A stretch of 64,000 nt of DNA from Lysobacterales bacterium (GCA_013042915.1 JABDPF010000033.1:43380-107379), one strand, 5' to 3'; positions 54,387-63,587 are shown, numbered from the stretch's first letter. The notes: a model not told the origin generated them from the sequence alone. Translations and numbers: made by a program.

Positions 54387-54455
54387 GATCCCGGTTCCAT
54401 TCTTCTCAATGGCAGGAGCGACGAATGTCGCGATGCCTGTGCCGTTCTTTTCAAT
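54387..54455 (-). repeat. 24-bp direct repeats flanking a REP between murG and ddl
   Basis: On the minus strand, ATTGAAAAGAACGGCACAGG (plus CATC; 54455-54432) and ATTGAGAAGAATGGAACCGG (plus GATC; 54410-54387) are two similar 24-base units with a period of 45 bases. In the same frame both would read IEKNGTGI. The REP at 54412-54434 fills most of the space between. The duplication and REP occupy the place where murC and murB normally lie. Confidence 0.6.
54412..54434 (+). repeat. GTAG-type REP (GCAG variant) between murG and ddl
   Basis: GCAGGAGCGACGAATGTCGC plus GAT keeps the hairpin GCGAC/GTCGC, with one change in the GTAG tetranucleotide. It lies in the 139-base murG-ddl gap. Confidence 0.7.
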
Positions 54456-54508
54456 AAAAAACGCCTTTTGGATGCGTCGTGCGGGCGGCAGGAGAACTGC
54501 GGTTGTCG

Positions 54509-55702
54509 TCACTGCGTGTACTCCTTGCACAAGGCGGCAACCCGATCTGCTGAATCGGGTATGGCCACGGCGCGCCCCCGTGATGCCATGTTGGCCAGCC
54601 TGGCGCGGTCCCCTGCTAGCGGGGACAGGACTTTGGCCAACGTCCGCGCATCCGTCGCCGACTCCTGCATGAGTAGGGCGGCTCCGGCCTCCACCAGGAA
54701 CTCGGCATTCCGCGTCTGGTGGTCGTCGACGGCATGAGGGTAAGGAATGAACAGCGCCGCAACCCCGGCGGCTGCCACTTCCGAGACCGTCAATGCGCCG
54801 GCGCGGCACACGACGACATCTGCCCAGGCGTAGGCGGATGCCATGTCTTCGATAAAATCCACTACCACCGCGCTCGAACCCGCTTCCCCCGTGGGAGCGA
54901 CGTCAGTCGCGATGCTTTTTTCTGCTGTTTCCGATTGATCCTGGTCGGACCGGTCTTGATCGGGTCCTTGGTCGCTCCAACACGGGATGCCGACCTTCAC
55001 ATAGGCCTGGCGAGTCTCCCGGACCCAGCGGGGGCCGGCCTGGTGGCGGACTTCGAACGCCTGCTCTGATGCGAGCAGGCCCAGGGCCTCGGGCACCAGG
55101 CGGTTCAGCGCCAATGCGCCCTGGCTGCCACCGGTCAGAAGAATACGGATCGGACCCTCGCGCCCGGCGAAGCGCTCGGCCGGCGCGGGCAGGCTGATCA
55201 CATCTCGACGCACCGGATTCCCAACGGTCGGGGCAGCGGTCTGCTCGGGCCAGCTGCCCGGAAAGGCCTGCAAGACGGTGTCGGCGAAGCGGGCGAGCGT
55301 GCGGTTGGTCATGCCGGGCACCCGGTTCTGCTCGTGCACCAGCAACGGGATGCCGCGCAGCTTCGCCGCCAGGCCGCCTGGGCCGGCGGCGTAACCGCCG
55401 AAACTGATCGCACAAGACGGACGTTGCCGTCCCAGTGCGCGAAAGGCCTGCCAGACGGCCCGGGCCAGCTTGAACGGCCCGATCAGCCAGCTGGCCGCAC
55501 CCTTGCCGCGCAGTCCGCTGATGTCCACCACGTCCAGTTCGATGCCGGCCGCCGCGACCTTGTCGCATTCCATTCCGCCGCGAGCGCCCAGCCAGCGCAC
55601 TTCGACGCCGGAGCGGCGCAGGCTGTCGGCGACCGCCAGGCCGGGAAAAATGTGGCCGCCGGTGCCGCCGGCCATTACCAGGACGCCCCGCCCGCCGCTC
55701 AT
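54509..55702 (-). CDS. murG: UDP-GlcNAc:lipid I GlcNAc-transferase MurG, with a REP-derived insertion
   Basis: 397 residues, about 35-40 longer than usual. The N-domain begins VLVMAGGTGGHIFPGLAVAD, with ISFGGYAAGPGG and VHEQNRVPGMTNR. The C-domain has ILLTGGSQGALALN and CRAGALTVSEVAAAGVAALF. It makes lipid II from lipid I on the inner membrane face. Between IPCWSDQG and VVVDFIEDM (about residues 241-278) lies an extra low-complexity segment: first Asp/Gln-rich (DQDRSDQDQSE), then SIATDVAPTG, encoded by a GTAG-type REP at 54891-54913. The start overlaps the ftsW stop by four bases. Confidence 0.96.
   Translation of the reverse strand: MSGGRGVLVMAGGTGGHIFPGLAVADSLRRSGVEVRWLGARGGMECDKVAAAGIELDVVDISGLRGKGAASWLIGPFKLARAVWQAFRALGRQRPSCAISFGGYAAGPGGLAAKLRGIPLLVHEQNRVPGMTNRTLARFADTVLQAFPGSWPEQTAAPTVGNPVRRDVISLPAPAERFAGREGPIRILLTGGSQGALALNRLVPEALGLLASEQAFEVRHQAGPRWVRETRQAYVKVGIPCWSDQGPDQDRSDQDQSETAEKSIATDVAPTGEAGSSAVVVDFIEDMASAYAWADVVVCRAGALTVSEVAAAGVAALFIPYPHAVDDHQTRNAEFLVEAGAALLMQESATDARTLAKVLSPLAGDRARLANMASRGRAVAIPDSADRVAALCKEYTQ
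54891..54913 (+). repeat. GTAG-type REP inside murG
   Basis: GTGGGAGCGACGTCAGTCGC plus GAT differs from the 47039 copy only in the second tetranucleotide position region (GTGG for GTAG). It lies in frame within murG and encodes the residues IATDVAPT. Confidence 0.78.
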
Positions 55703-56916
55703 GCCGGCGCTCCCTTCAGCCGCTTGCGGGGCTTCTCGTACGCGCCGAAGTCCCGGTCCAACTCGTACTTGATACGCAGCACGACGCCGATCGCTATCAG
55801 CGTCATCAGCATGCTGGAACCACCAGAGCTGATCAGCGGTAAGGTGAGGCCCTTGGTGGGCAGCACGCCGAGGTTGACACCGATGTTCACCAGGGCCTGC
55901 AGCCCGATCCACAAGCCGATGCCGTAGGCCACGAATCCGGCGAACACCCGGTCTTTGCGGTGCGCCATCATACCGATGACCATGATGCGGGTGACCAGCA
56001 GCAGGAACAGCATCAACACGAAAACCACGCCGACCAGGCCCAGCTCCTCGGCCAGCACCGCGAAAATGAAATCGGTGTGCGCCTCGGGCAGGTAAAAAAG
56101 TTTCTGGATGCTGGCGCCGATTCCCACCCCGAACAGCTCACCCCGACCCACCGCGATCAGGGCCTGAATCAGCTGGAAGCCGCTGCCGAACTCGTCGGCC
56201 CAGGGATTCATGAAGCCGGTGATACGGCGCAGGCGGTAGGGTTCCATCGCGGCGTAACCGAATACCGGCAGGGCCATCATGCCCAGTACGAAAATGTGCC
56301 GCCAGGCGGCGCCCGCCAACCACACCATGCCGGCGATGATCGCGGTGATCACCGCGGCGCTGCCCATGTCCGGCTGCAGCAGCAGCATGAGGGAAAGCAC
56401 GCCGGCAAAGGCCAGCGGCTTGAAGGTATCGAAGAAGCGGGTCTGCACCAACTCGGCCTTGCGCGCCAGGTAGCCGGCCATATAGACGATGGCCATCAGC
56501 TTGACCGCCTCGACCATTTGAAAGTTCAGGAAACCGAGGCGGACCCAACGGGTTGCGCCATTGACCTCGTGCCCGATACCCGGCACCAGCACCACGGCTA
56601 AAAACAGGATCGACAGCAGCGCCAACGGCTGGCTGATGCGCTGCAGGAAGGCCATCGGGATGATGCGCAGCGAAAGCGCGAGCAGCACGCCCAGGCCGAT
56701 GTAGATCAAGTGGCGCACCAGGTAATGATGCGTAGCCGCGCCCTGCTCTTCGGCTATGGCGATCGATGCCGAGCCCACCATCACGATGCCGATAGCCAGC
56801 AGAATCAGCGCCGGGATCAGCACCCAGCTGTCCGGCCGCACCGCGATCGGCATGGATCCCGGCACGAAGGCCTGGGTCCTGCTGGCGCGTTTTGCTGTGA
56901 CGGTTGCTTTTCTCAT
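55699..56916 (-). CDS. ftsW: Peptidoglycan glycosyltransferase FtsW
   Basis: 405 residues, SEDS family with about ten TM helices. It has GSASIAIAEEQ, the extracellular-loop motif WVRLGFLNFQ, LLLQPDMGSAAVI with the key Asp, and LPLISSGGSSMLMTLIAIGV. It polymerises septal glycan with FtsI. It begins only ten bases after the mraY stop, so no murD fits between, although that is its usual place. The basic cytoplasmic N-terminus (MRKATVTAKRASRTQ) is typical. Confidence 0.96.
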   Translation of the reverse strand: MRKATVTAKRASRTQAFVPGSMPIAVRPDSWVLIPALILLAIGIVMVGSASIAIAEEQGAATHHYLVRHLIYIGLGVLLALSLRIIPMAFLQRISQPLALLSILFLAVVLVPGIGHEVNGATRWVRLGFLNFQMVEAVKLMAIVYMAGYLARKAELVQTRFFDTFKPLAFAGVLSLMLLLQPDMGSAAVITAIIAGMVWLAGAAWRHIFVLGMMALPVFGYAAMEPYRLRRITGFMNPWADEFGSGFQLIQALIAVGRGELFGVGIGASIQKLFYLPEAHTDFIFAVLAEELGLVGVVFVLMLFLLLVTRIMVIGMMAHRKDRVFAGFVAYGIGLWIGLQALVNIGVNLGVLPTKGLTLPLISSGGSSMLMTLIAIGVVLRIKYELDRDFGAYEKPRKRLKGAPA

Positions 56917-56926
56917 CGGTAATCGC

Positions 56927-58009
56927 CTAGCGAATCTTCAGGGTCGCCAGCCCGGCCAGCACGAGGATGACCGAGACAATCCAGAAGCGGACGATGACCC
57001 GTGGCTCGGGCCAGCCTTTCAATTCGAAATGGTGATGGATGGGCGCCATGCGGAAGATCCGCTTGCCGGTCAGTTTGAACGACGCCACCTGAAGGATGAC
57101 CGAGACGGTTTCCATCACGAACACGCCGGCCATCACGATAAAGACGATTTCCTGGCGCACGATCACCGCGATCAGCCCCAGTGCCGCACCCACCGCCAGC
57201 GCACCGATGTCGCCCATGAAAATCTGCGCCGGATAAGTGTTGAACCACAGGAAACCCAGCCCGGCACCGGCCAGGGCGCCGCAGTAGATCGCCATTTCGC
57301 CCGCCCCGGGCAGAAACGGCACGCCCAGGTAGCTCGAAAACACCGAGTTGCCCGCCACGTAGGCGAAAATACCGAGCGCCGCGGCGACGAACACCGAAGG
57401 CATGATAGCCAGTCCGTCCAGCCCGTCGGTCAGGTTCACCGCGTTTGAAAACCCGACGACCATGAAGTAGGTCGTCACGATGTAGAACACCCCCAGCGGA
57501 ATGGCGATGTCTTTGAAGAACGGTACGATCAGTTCGGTCGCCGCCGGTACGTCGGCCGACAGGTACAAAAAGACTGCCACCGCCAGGCCGGCCAGGGATT
57601 GTCCCAGGTACTTCCAGCGTGCCGGCAGGCCATCGGAGTTCTGCAATACCAATTTGCGGTAGTCGTCGATCCATCCGATCACGCCGAAAGCCAGCGTGAC
57701 CAGGATCACGACCCAGACATAGCGGTTGGAAAGATCGGCCCACAGCAGGGTCGTGACCACGATGGAAAACAGGATCAGCGCGCCACCCATGGTGGGGGTG
57801 CCGGCTTTGGAAAAATGGCTTTCAGGCCCGAGCTTGCGGATCGGCTGACCGATCTGCTGCCTGACCAGGCGGCGGATGAACCAGGGCCCCAGCAACAGCG
57901 ACACCGCCAGCGCCGTCATGGCGCCAAGAATCGTGCGCAGCGTGATGTAGCCGAACACGTTGAAAGCGGAATTGACATCGGCCAGGGTCTGAAACAGCCA
58001 GTGCAACAT
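56927..58009 (-). CDS. mraY: Phospho-MurNAc-pentapeptide translocase MraY
   Basis: 360 residues, ten TM helices. [33 protein letters not shown] (catalytic Asp pair), [20 protein letters not shown] and the last-loop [16 protein letters not shown] motif are all present. It makes lipid I from UDP-MurNAc-pentapeptide and undecaprenyl phosphate. Its ATG shares one base with the murF stop (TGATG). Confidence 0.98.
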   Translation of the reverse strand: MLHWLFQTLADVNSAFNVFGYITLRTILGAMTALAVSLLLGPWFIRRLVRQQIGQPIRKLGPESHFSKAGTPTMGGALILFSIVVTTLLWADLSNRYVWVVILVTLAFGVIGWIDDYRKLVLQNSDGLPARWKYLGQSLAGLAVAVFLYLSADVPAATELIVPFFKDIAIPLGVFYIVTTYFMVVGFSNAVNLTDGLDGLAIMPSVFVAAALGIFAYVAGNSVFSSYLGVPFLPGAGEMAIYCGALAGAGLGFLWFNTYPAQIFMGDIGALAVGAALGLIAVIVRQEIVFIVMAGVFVMETVSVILQVASFKLTGKRIFRMAPIHHHFELKGWPEPRVIVRFWIVSVILVLAGLATLKIR

Positions 58010-59358
58010 CAGCTGGCCTCCCTCAATGCGGACTCTTTCATCACGGCCTGGACCACCAATTCCATGCCCATCGAGCGGGAGCCCTTTATCAGCAGGTTCA
58101 CGCCCGGCCGGACCCGTCGGCGCAGCGCACGTACCAGTTCTTCGCGGGTCTCGTAATGCTCGGCGCCTGGCCCGAAGGCATCCACCGTGTGCACCGTTAA
58201 CTCACCGGTGGCGAACAGTCGCTTGACGCCCATCGTCTTCGCGCTTTCACCCACCTCCCGATGCATCTTGTAGCTACCCGTTCCGAGTTCCTTCATATCT
58301 CCCAGCACCAGCCAGGGCTCGCCGGGAATGCCGGAAAGCACCTGCAGGGCCGAGTAAAGCGAGGCGGGGTTGGCATTGTAGGTGTCGTCGATCACGGTCC
58401 AGCCGGCCGCGGTGTGCATAAGGTTGAGTCGGCCTGGAACAGGCTCAACCCGTTCCAGGCCCTGCCTGATCATGTCCATTTCGATATCCAGCGCCAGGGC
58501 GATAGCCGTGGCGGCCGCCGCGTTCAGAAGGTTATGGCGGCCGGGCAGCGCCAGTTGGGGGGTGTAATCGCCGACCGGCGTGAAAATGCGGGGTCCGTCT
58601 TCGGACTCGACCAGCCGCACGTCGGCCTCTTCACTCACACCGAAGGTAATGGTGTTGCCGGCACTGCTCATCTCGCGCCAGGTCTCGAGCCAAGGCTCGT
58701 CTGCGTTCATCACCGCCCAGCCATCGGCCGGCAGCTCGGCGAACATGGCGCCCTTGGTCAGCGCGACGCCCTCGAGCGAACCGAATCCCTCGAGATGCGC
58801 CGGCGAGATGTTGTTGACCAGGCCCACGTCCGGCCGCGCGATGCGCGCGAGGTACTCGATGTCGCCGGGCTTTCCGGCGCCCATCTCGAGTACCGCGTAG
58901 CGGTGCTCCGGGTTCAGCCGGAACAGCGTCAGGGGAAGACCCAGCTCGTTGTTGAAGTTTCCGCCGGTGGAGAGAACCGGACCGTTGCGGCGCAGGATAG
59001 CCGCGACCATTTCCTTGACGGTCGTCTTGCCGTTGCTGCCGGTGATTCCGACCACCGACAGGTCGTTCTTCTCACGCAGCCGCCGGGCGATCTCACCCAG
59101 GGCCCGCAGCACGTCGTCCACTACCAATTGGGGGACGTCCGCCTCGACCGGCCGGCTCACCAGCAGGGCTTCCGCGCCCAGGCCGACGGCCGAAGCACAA
59201 AAATCATGGCCGTCAAAACGCTCGCCCGCCAGTGCAGCGAACAGGGCTCCCGGCCCCGACTGGCGGCTGTCGCTCACCACGTCGATGATTTCGACGTCTT
59301 TAACCGGCGCATCGCAGTCGAGGAGTGCGGCCAGTTCGGACAGCCTGATCGGGATCAT
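58009..59358 (-). CDS. murF: UDP-MurNAc-tripeptide--D-Ala-D-Ala ligase
   Basis: 449 residues. [14 protein letters not shown] begins the substrate domain. The ATP site is [18 protein letters not shown] (Walker A Lys present), then [46 protein letters not shown] (carbamylated Lys) and [17 protein letters not shown]. All catalytic motifs are intact, in contrast to the gene before it. The ATG at 59358 overlaps the MurE-like stop by four bases; the open frame to 59409 is not needed. Confidence 0.97.
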   Translation of the reverse strand: MIPIRLSELAALLDCDAPVKDVEIIDVVSDSRQSGPGALFAALAGERFDGHDFCASAVGLGAEALLVSRPVEADVPQLVVDDVLRALGEIARRLREKNDLSVVGITGSNGKTTVKEMVAAILRRNGPVLSTGGNFNNELGLPLTLFRLNPEHRYAVLEMGAGKPGDIEYLARIARPDVGLVNNISPAHLEGFGSLEGVALTKGAMFAELPADGWAVMNADEPWLETWREMSSAGNTITFGVSEEADVRLVESEDGPRIFTPVGDYTPQLALPGRHNLLNAAAATAIALALDIEMDMIRQGLERVEPVPGRLNLMHTAAGWTVIDDTYNANPASLYSALQVLSGIPGEPWLVLGDMKELGTGSYKMHREVGESAKTMGVKRLFATGELTVHTVDAFGPGAEHYETREELVRALRRRVRPGVNLLIKGSRSMGMELVVQAVMKESALREAS

Positions 59359-60689
59359 GCGGCTTCCTCCAGCAAATGGCGGACCTCGGCCTCGCCCTGT
59401 TGCGCCCAATCTCCTTTACCGCCGCCGGCAATCAGCACGATGTCGTGCCGGCCGGCGCGCCGCAGCACACCGCGCAGCACCGCGCTGCGAGTCGATCCCG
59501 AAACCTCGTGCACCTCGTCGGCGAGCGATGACGCCACGTCCGCCAGGGCGCGGCGGTGACCCCCGCCCGAATGGAGAATGCAAAACAGCCGACCATGCAG
59601 GTGCGATCGCAGTTCACGGAGCACTTGCTCGAGTGCGTGTGGCGTGCGCGCATGATCGATTACGGCCGCCGGACGGGCGCCCTCCCCGGCGATGCAGCTC
59701 ATTTGTCCCGGTACCGGGCTCATGATTTCCAGTTGGTGCATCACACGGTTCCACGGCATGCCCATCAGCGCCAGCGCGCCCGCCGCCGCCATCAGGCTGG
59801 ACAGGCAACGATTGCCCAGCAGCCCCGTACGCAACTCGCCGCCACCCCATGGGCTGGCGATGCGGATGTTCATGCCGGTAGAGTCCTGCGAGAGAATCGA
59901 GCCCTGCAACTCGGTCGCGCCGTTGCTGCCATAGGTCAGCACCTGGATGCCGTCGCGCGCCCGGCTGACTAGTAATTTGCCCTCGGCCTCGTCGTGATTG
60001 ATCACCGCAAAACGCGGCGCGTGGCGGTCAAAAAGCGGTTGCAGGCCAACGGCATCATCGCCGCCGCCGGCGCCGGTGTAGACGGCGACGTCGATCGGCA
60101 GCTCCGTGAGGCAGTCGCCAGCCAGCATTCGAGGCGTCACCTCCAGCGCGACGGCCTGGGCCCCATCGGCCACACAAGCCGCCAGGGTCCGGTGCAGACC
60201 CAGAGCGTCGAGGCGCCGGGACGGCGCGTTCAGCGATACAACCGACCCACTGCCCAGGCTGCCGATCAGGCCCGCGCTTGCCTGGCCGCGCTGCCAGGAC
60301 TGGGCGATGTACCACGCCGCCTCGGTGCGGCCGGCAGGGCCGGCGAGGGCGGCGAGCTGAAGTTGATCGGCCGGGTGATGATGGAACCGCGCGGCCATCG
60401 CGGGAAGACGTTTAGCGAGGTTCGCCACGGCAATTGTCGGAACGCCGGGATTCGCGAGCGGCAGGGCGGCATCGTGCAACACGGCTCCGGCACCGAGCGC
60501 AAGCGCTTTGGCGGCATCTTCCGCATTGTGGGCGATCAGTGCGTCACCCGGCTGCAGCAACCGGACCTCCGAGCACAAACCGTTGACCGAGACCGACGGC
60601 ACGCTGTCGACCCAGCCCTCCAGCAGGAACGGCAGGCTGACGATTCGACGGTGAGTACGGGCCGTATCCGGATATGCGCGAGTGCTCAT
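59355..60689 (-). CDS. MurE homologue lacking the ligase catalytic motifs (probable pseudoenzyme)
   Basis: 444 residues at the exact murE position between ftsI and murF, overlapping both by four bases. Overall it follows MurE: QPGDALIAHNAEDAAKALAL, ARFHHHPADQLQLAALAG, LEVTPRMLAG, then GNRCLSSLMAAAGALALMGM and AAVIDHARTPHALEQVLREL. The key residues are gone. Walker A GTNGKT reads GPAGRT (Lys to Arg, near 121); the DHLDYHG block and carbamylated-Lys region are missing (VYTGAGGGDDAVG); GGDRDKGKR reads GGGHRRALA; the DNPR specificity motif is absent; AGKGHE reads AGGGKGDW. The frame is intact, so it is not simply decaying. It cannot be expected to add meso-diaminopimelate. Confidence 0.85.
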   Translation of the reverse strand: MSTRAYPDTARTHRRIVSLPFLLEGWVDSVPSVSVNGLCSEVRLLQPGDALIAHNAEDAAKALALGAGAVLHDAALPLANPGVPTIAVANLAKRLPAMAARFHHHPADQLQLAALAGPAGRTEAAWYIAQSWQRGQASAGLIGSLGSGSVVSLNAPSRRLDALGLHRTLAACVADGAQAVALEVTPRMLAGDCLTELPIDVAVYTGAGGGDDAVGLQPLFDRHAPRFAVINHDEAEGKLLVSRARDGIQVLTYGSNGATELQGSILSQDSTGMNIRIASPWGGGELRTGLLGNRCLSSLMAAAGALALMGMPWNRVMHQLEIMSPVPGQMSCIAGEGARPAAVIDHARTPHALEQVLRELRSHLHGRLFCILHSGGGHRRALADVASSLADEVHEVSGSTRSAVLRGVLRRAGRHDIVLIAGGGKGDWAQQGEAEVRHLLEEAA

Positions 60690-62395
60690 CGGGCATCCTC
60701 GGGGGTGGAGGAGCTGGCCGTCATCACGTCGTAGTCGTCCGGCGGAACGTTCATCAGTCGCAGGGCCCCGCTCATCACGGATGAGAACAGGGGGGCTGCC
60801 ACCGCGCCGCCGTAATATTCCCCATTGCTGGGATCATTGACCATCGCGACCGCCACGATCCTCGGGGCGCTGGCCGGCGCGAAACCGGCGAAGGTCGCAA
60901 TGTACCGGCGCTCTTTGTAACCGCCGGCGCTGGATTTGCGCGAGGTGCCTGTCTTGCCCGCCACGCGGTAGTTTTCAACCCGCGCCTGCTTGCCCGTACC
61001 CTGCGAGCCCGTGACGGTTTCGAGCATCGCGGCAACCTGCCGGGCCACCCGTGGGTCGAGAACCGATTCGGGCGGGTTGTCCGCGCCCAGGATCAGGCTC
61101 GGCCGGCGGCGGACGCCGACGTTGGCCAGCGAGGAGAATGCCTCCGCCAGCTGCAAGGTCGTCACCGAGATGCCGTAACCGTAGGAGAGCGTATCCTGCT
61201 CCACCCGCTTCCAGCGCTGCCAGTTGCGCAGCACCCCGGCCGATTCGCCCGGGAATCCGCTGCCGGTGGGCTCGCCGAAGCCGAATCTCCTGTAGGTATC
61301 CCACATGTGTTCGGGCTCGAGGTCACGCGCCACTTTTACCGCGGCCACGTTGGACGACTTGGTCAGCAGCCGGGTCAGGTCGATGGGGCCGTAATTGTGA
61401 TGATCCTTGGCGGTGAAGCGGCCGATGCTGATCCAGCCGGGCGAGGCGTCGATGGGCGTGTCGGGGGCCCAGCGACCGGTCTCCAGCGCAGAGGCCACGA
61501 CGAACGGCTTCATCACCGAGCCGGGTTCGAACACATCCGTCACGGCGCGATTGCGCAAGGCCTCGTGCACCAGATTTTCGAGATTGTTGGGGTTGTAAGA
61601 CGGGTGGTTCACCATGGCGAGCACTTCGCCCGTCTCCACGTCCAGCAGCACAACGCTTCCCGAGAGCGCGCCATGCTTGCGCACGGCGCTTTTGAGCTCT
61701 CGGTATGCGAGGTACTGCAGGCGGCGGTCTATGGTCAGGCTCAGGTCCCGGCCGGGTTCGGCATCGAGCACCACTTCGACGTGGTCGACGATGCGGCCGG
61801 TACCGTCCTTGATAACGCGCTTGACGCCGGGCGCACCCTGGAGCCAGTCGTTGTAAGCCAGCTCCAGGCCTTCCTGCCCGACATCGTCAATGTTGGTGAA
61901 GCCCACCAGGTGGGCAGCCACTTCCCCGGCAGGATAAAAACGGCGGTATTCCTTGCGGATTTCGATTCCCTGCAGACCGAGCCCCCGCACCTGGTCGGCC
62001 ACCGCCGGGTGCAGGCGTCGCCGGATCCAGATGAACTGGCGGTCGGACTTCTGGGTCAAGCGCCGCTCCATCGCGTCCGGGTCGGCCTTCAGCACGGCCG
62101 CCAGTTGGCGAATGCCGCCGGGTTCCTGCAGCAGGCGGCCCGGATCCGCACCAATGGAATCGACCGGGGTGCTGACCGCCAGCGGCTCTCCATTGCGGTC
62201 GAGGATGTTGCCCCGCGGGGTGGCGATCTTCATGTCCCGCAGAAAACGTTCGTTACCTTCTTCTTGCAGGTACTCGGTGTCGATCACTTGCAGGTTGACG
62301 GCCCGGGCGACCAGCGCCACGGAGCAGAGCAGGAGAATCAGCAGAAAACCGTAGAGCCGGCTGGCAGGGACCGCGCATGCGCGTTTATCCCTCAT
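60686..62395 (-). CDS. ftsI: Peptidoglycan D,D-transpeptidase FtsI (PBP3)
   Basis: 569 residues, class B PBP. One TM helix (GFLLILLLCSVALVARAV), the PBP dimer domain beginning TPRGNILDRNGEPLAVS, and the transpeptidase domain with FEPGSVMKPF (SxxK), KSSNVAAVK (SxN) and AGKTGTSRK (KTG). It cross-links septal peptidoglycan. Overlaps by four bases with ftsL upstream and the MurE-like gene downstream. Confidence 0.98.
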   Translation of the reverse strand: MRDKRACAVPASRLYGFLLILLLCSVALVARAVNLQVIDTEYLQEEGNERFLRDMKIATPRGNILDRNGEPLAVSTPVDSIGADPGRLLQEPGGIRQLAAVLKADPDAMERRLTQKSDRQFIWIRRRLHPAVADQVRGLGLQGIEIRKEYRRFYPAGEVAAHLVGFTNIDDVGQEGLELAYNDWLQGAPGVKRVIKDGTGRIVDHVEVVLDAEPGRDLSLTIDRRLQYLAYRELKSAVRKHGALSGSVVLLDVETGEVLAMVNHPSYNPNNLENLVHEALRNRAVTDVFEPGSVMKPFVVASALETGRWAPDTPIDASPGWISIGRFTAKDHHNYGPIDLTRLLTKSSNVAAVKVARDLEPEHMWDTYRRFGFGEPTGSGFPGESAGVLRNWQRWKRVEQDTLSYGYGISVTTLQLAEAFSSLANVGVRRRPSLILGADNPPESVLDPRVARQVAAMLETVTGSQGTGKQARVENYRVAGKTGTSRKSSAGGYKERRYIATFAGFAPASAPRIVAVAMVNDPSNGEYYGGAVAAPLFSSVMSGALRLMNVPPDDYDVMTASSSTPEDAR

Positions 62396-62661
62396 GGATT
62401 CACCACCAGGATCACGGTCTTGTCCGGGGATTTCATGCCCAGTGCGTCGCGGGCCTTGGGCTCAACGGTGCCGGCGTCGGCCAGGACCGCCTGTTCGAGT
62501 TGAAGGCGGCTCCACTCGGTGATGAAGGCGTCGCGCTGTGTTTCCAATTGCCCCAGGGCCACCGCGTGCTGACGGCTTTCGTGGCGCGTATACACCACGC
62601 CCAGCGCGCTGAATATCGCAAATGCCAGTGCCAGTAATATCGAGATGAGCTGTTTGTTCAA
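62392..62661 (-). CDS. ftsL: Cell division protein FtsL
   Basis: 89 residues. A short cytoplasmic N-terminus, one TM helix (LISILLALAFAIFSALGVVY) and a periplasmic leucine-zipper-like coiled coil (ALGQLETQRDAFITEWSRLQ), ending in a membrane-distal motif (DALGMKSPD). It forms the FtsQLB complex. It overlaps rsmH and ftsI by four bases each. Confidence 0.93.
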   Translation of the reverse strand: MNKQLISILLALAFAIFSALGVVYTRHESRQHAVALGQLETQRDAFITEWSRLQLEQAVLADAGTVEPKARDALGMKSPDKTVILVVNP

Positions 62662-63587
62662 CCGAGTTTCTCCGCAACCCTCATGACGGCGCTTCGGGCC
62701 CGGGGATTGACGGAGAGTTCGGTTTCAGAGGGCTTGATGGCTCGGCCTATCGGCTTGAGCAATGGCACGTGATCCGGGTGCTGCGGTATGTTTCTGCGGA
62801 CCTGTCCTGGTCGTGCGGCTTCTCGTATCGTCCGCTTGACCAGGCGGTCCTCAAGGGAATGAAAACTGATAACTACCAGCCTCCCTCCCGGGCGCAACAA
62901 CTTGATCGCTTCTTCCAGCCCTTTGGCTAGTTGAGCCAATTCATCATTTATAAATATTCGGATTGCCTGGAAGCATCGTGTTGCTGGATGCTTGTTTTTT
63001 TCCCGGCGACCTATCGTATCTTCGATCAATCTCGCCAACTGACCTGTCGATTCCAGCCGCTGCTTCTGCCGGGCCAATACGATGCTCCTGGCAATCCTGC
63101 GCGCGTGGCGCTCCTCTCCGAACTCCCTAAACACGCGGGTCAATTCCCGTTCCGATGCCTCCGCCAACCACTCTTTGGCCGAAACACCCTGTAAAGGGTT
63201 CATACGCATATCCAGTGGACCGTCCCCCATAAAGGAGAACCCCCGATCCGGATCGTCCAGTTGTGGTGAAGAAACCCCTATGTCGAGCAAAATGCCGTCC
63301 AGGCCTTCTTCGACGCCCCACTCACGGACGAAGCGTTCCATATCTGCAAAATCGCCCTGGACGACGGAACAGCGGGAATCCTCTCCCAGTTCTTCCTTGC
63401 CGGCGGCTACCGCCTCCGGGTCCCGGTCCAGGGACAACAAGCAGCCTTGCTTGGACAAGCGGGCCAAGATCTCCCGGCTGTGTCCTCCTCTGCCAAAAGT
63501 GCCGTCCAGGTATTTCCCATCGGGCCGAATGTTGAGCGCGTCCACCGCCTCGATCAGTAAAACCGGCCGGTGTTGGTAGGCGCTCAT
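62658..63587 (-). CDS. rsmH: 16S rRNA (cytosine(1402)-N4)-methyltransferase
   Basis: 309 residues. HRPVLLIEAVDALNI starts the fold; YLDGTFGRGGHSREIL is the SAM motif; GILLDIGVSSPQLDDPDRGF is the family signature; VISFHSLEDRLVKRTIRE and NPRARSAVMRVAEKL close the protein. It methylates C1402 of 16S rRNA. It is the second dcw gene, 38 bases after mraZ. Confidence 0.98.
   Translation of the reverse strand: MSAYQHRPVLLIEAVDALNIRPDGKYLDGTFGRGGHSREILARLSKQGCLLSLDRDPEAVAAGKEELGEDSRCSVVQGDFADMERFVREWGVEEGLDGILLDIGVSSPQLDDPDRGFSFMGDGPLDMRMNPLQGVSAKEWLAEASERELTRVFREFGEERHARRIARSIVLARQKQRLESTGQLARLIEDTIGRREKNKHPATRCFQAIRIFINDELAQLAKGLEEAIKLLRPGGRLVVISFHSLEDRLVKRTIREAARPGQVRRNIPQHPDHVPLLKPIGRAIKPSETELSVNPRARSAVMRVAEKLG

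Noticed and set aside
55703..55912. Upstream extension of murG into ftsW
   Set aside because: It runs over the conserved ftsW C-terminus; the ATG at 55702 overlaps the ftsW stop in the usual ATGA way and directly starts the MurG fold.
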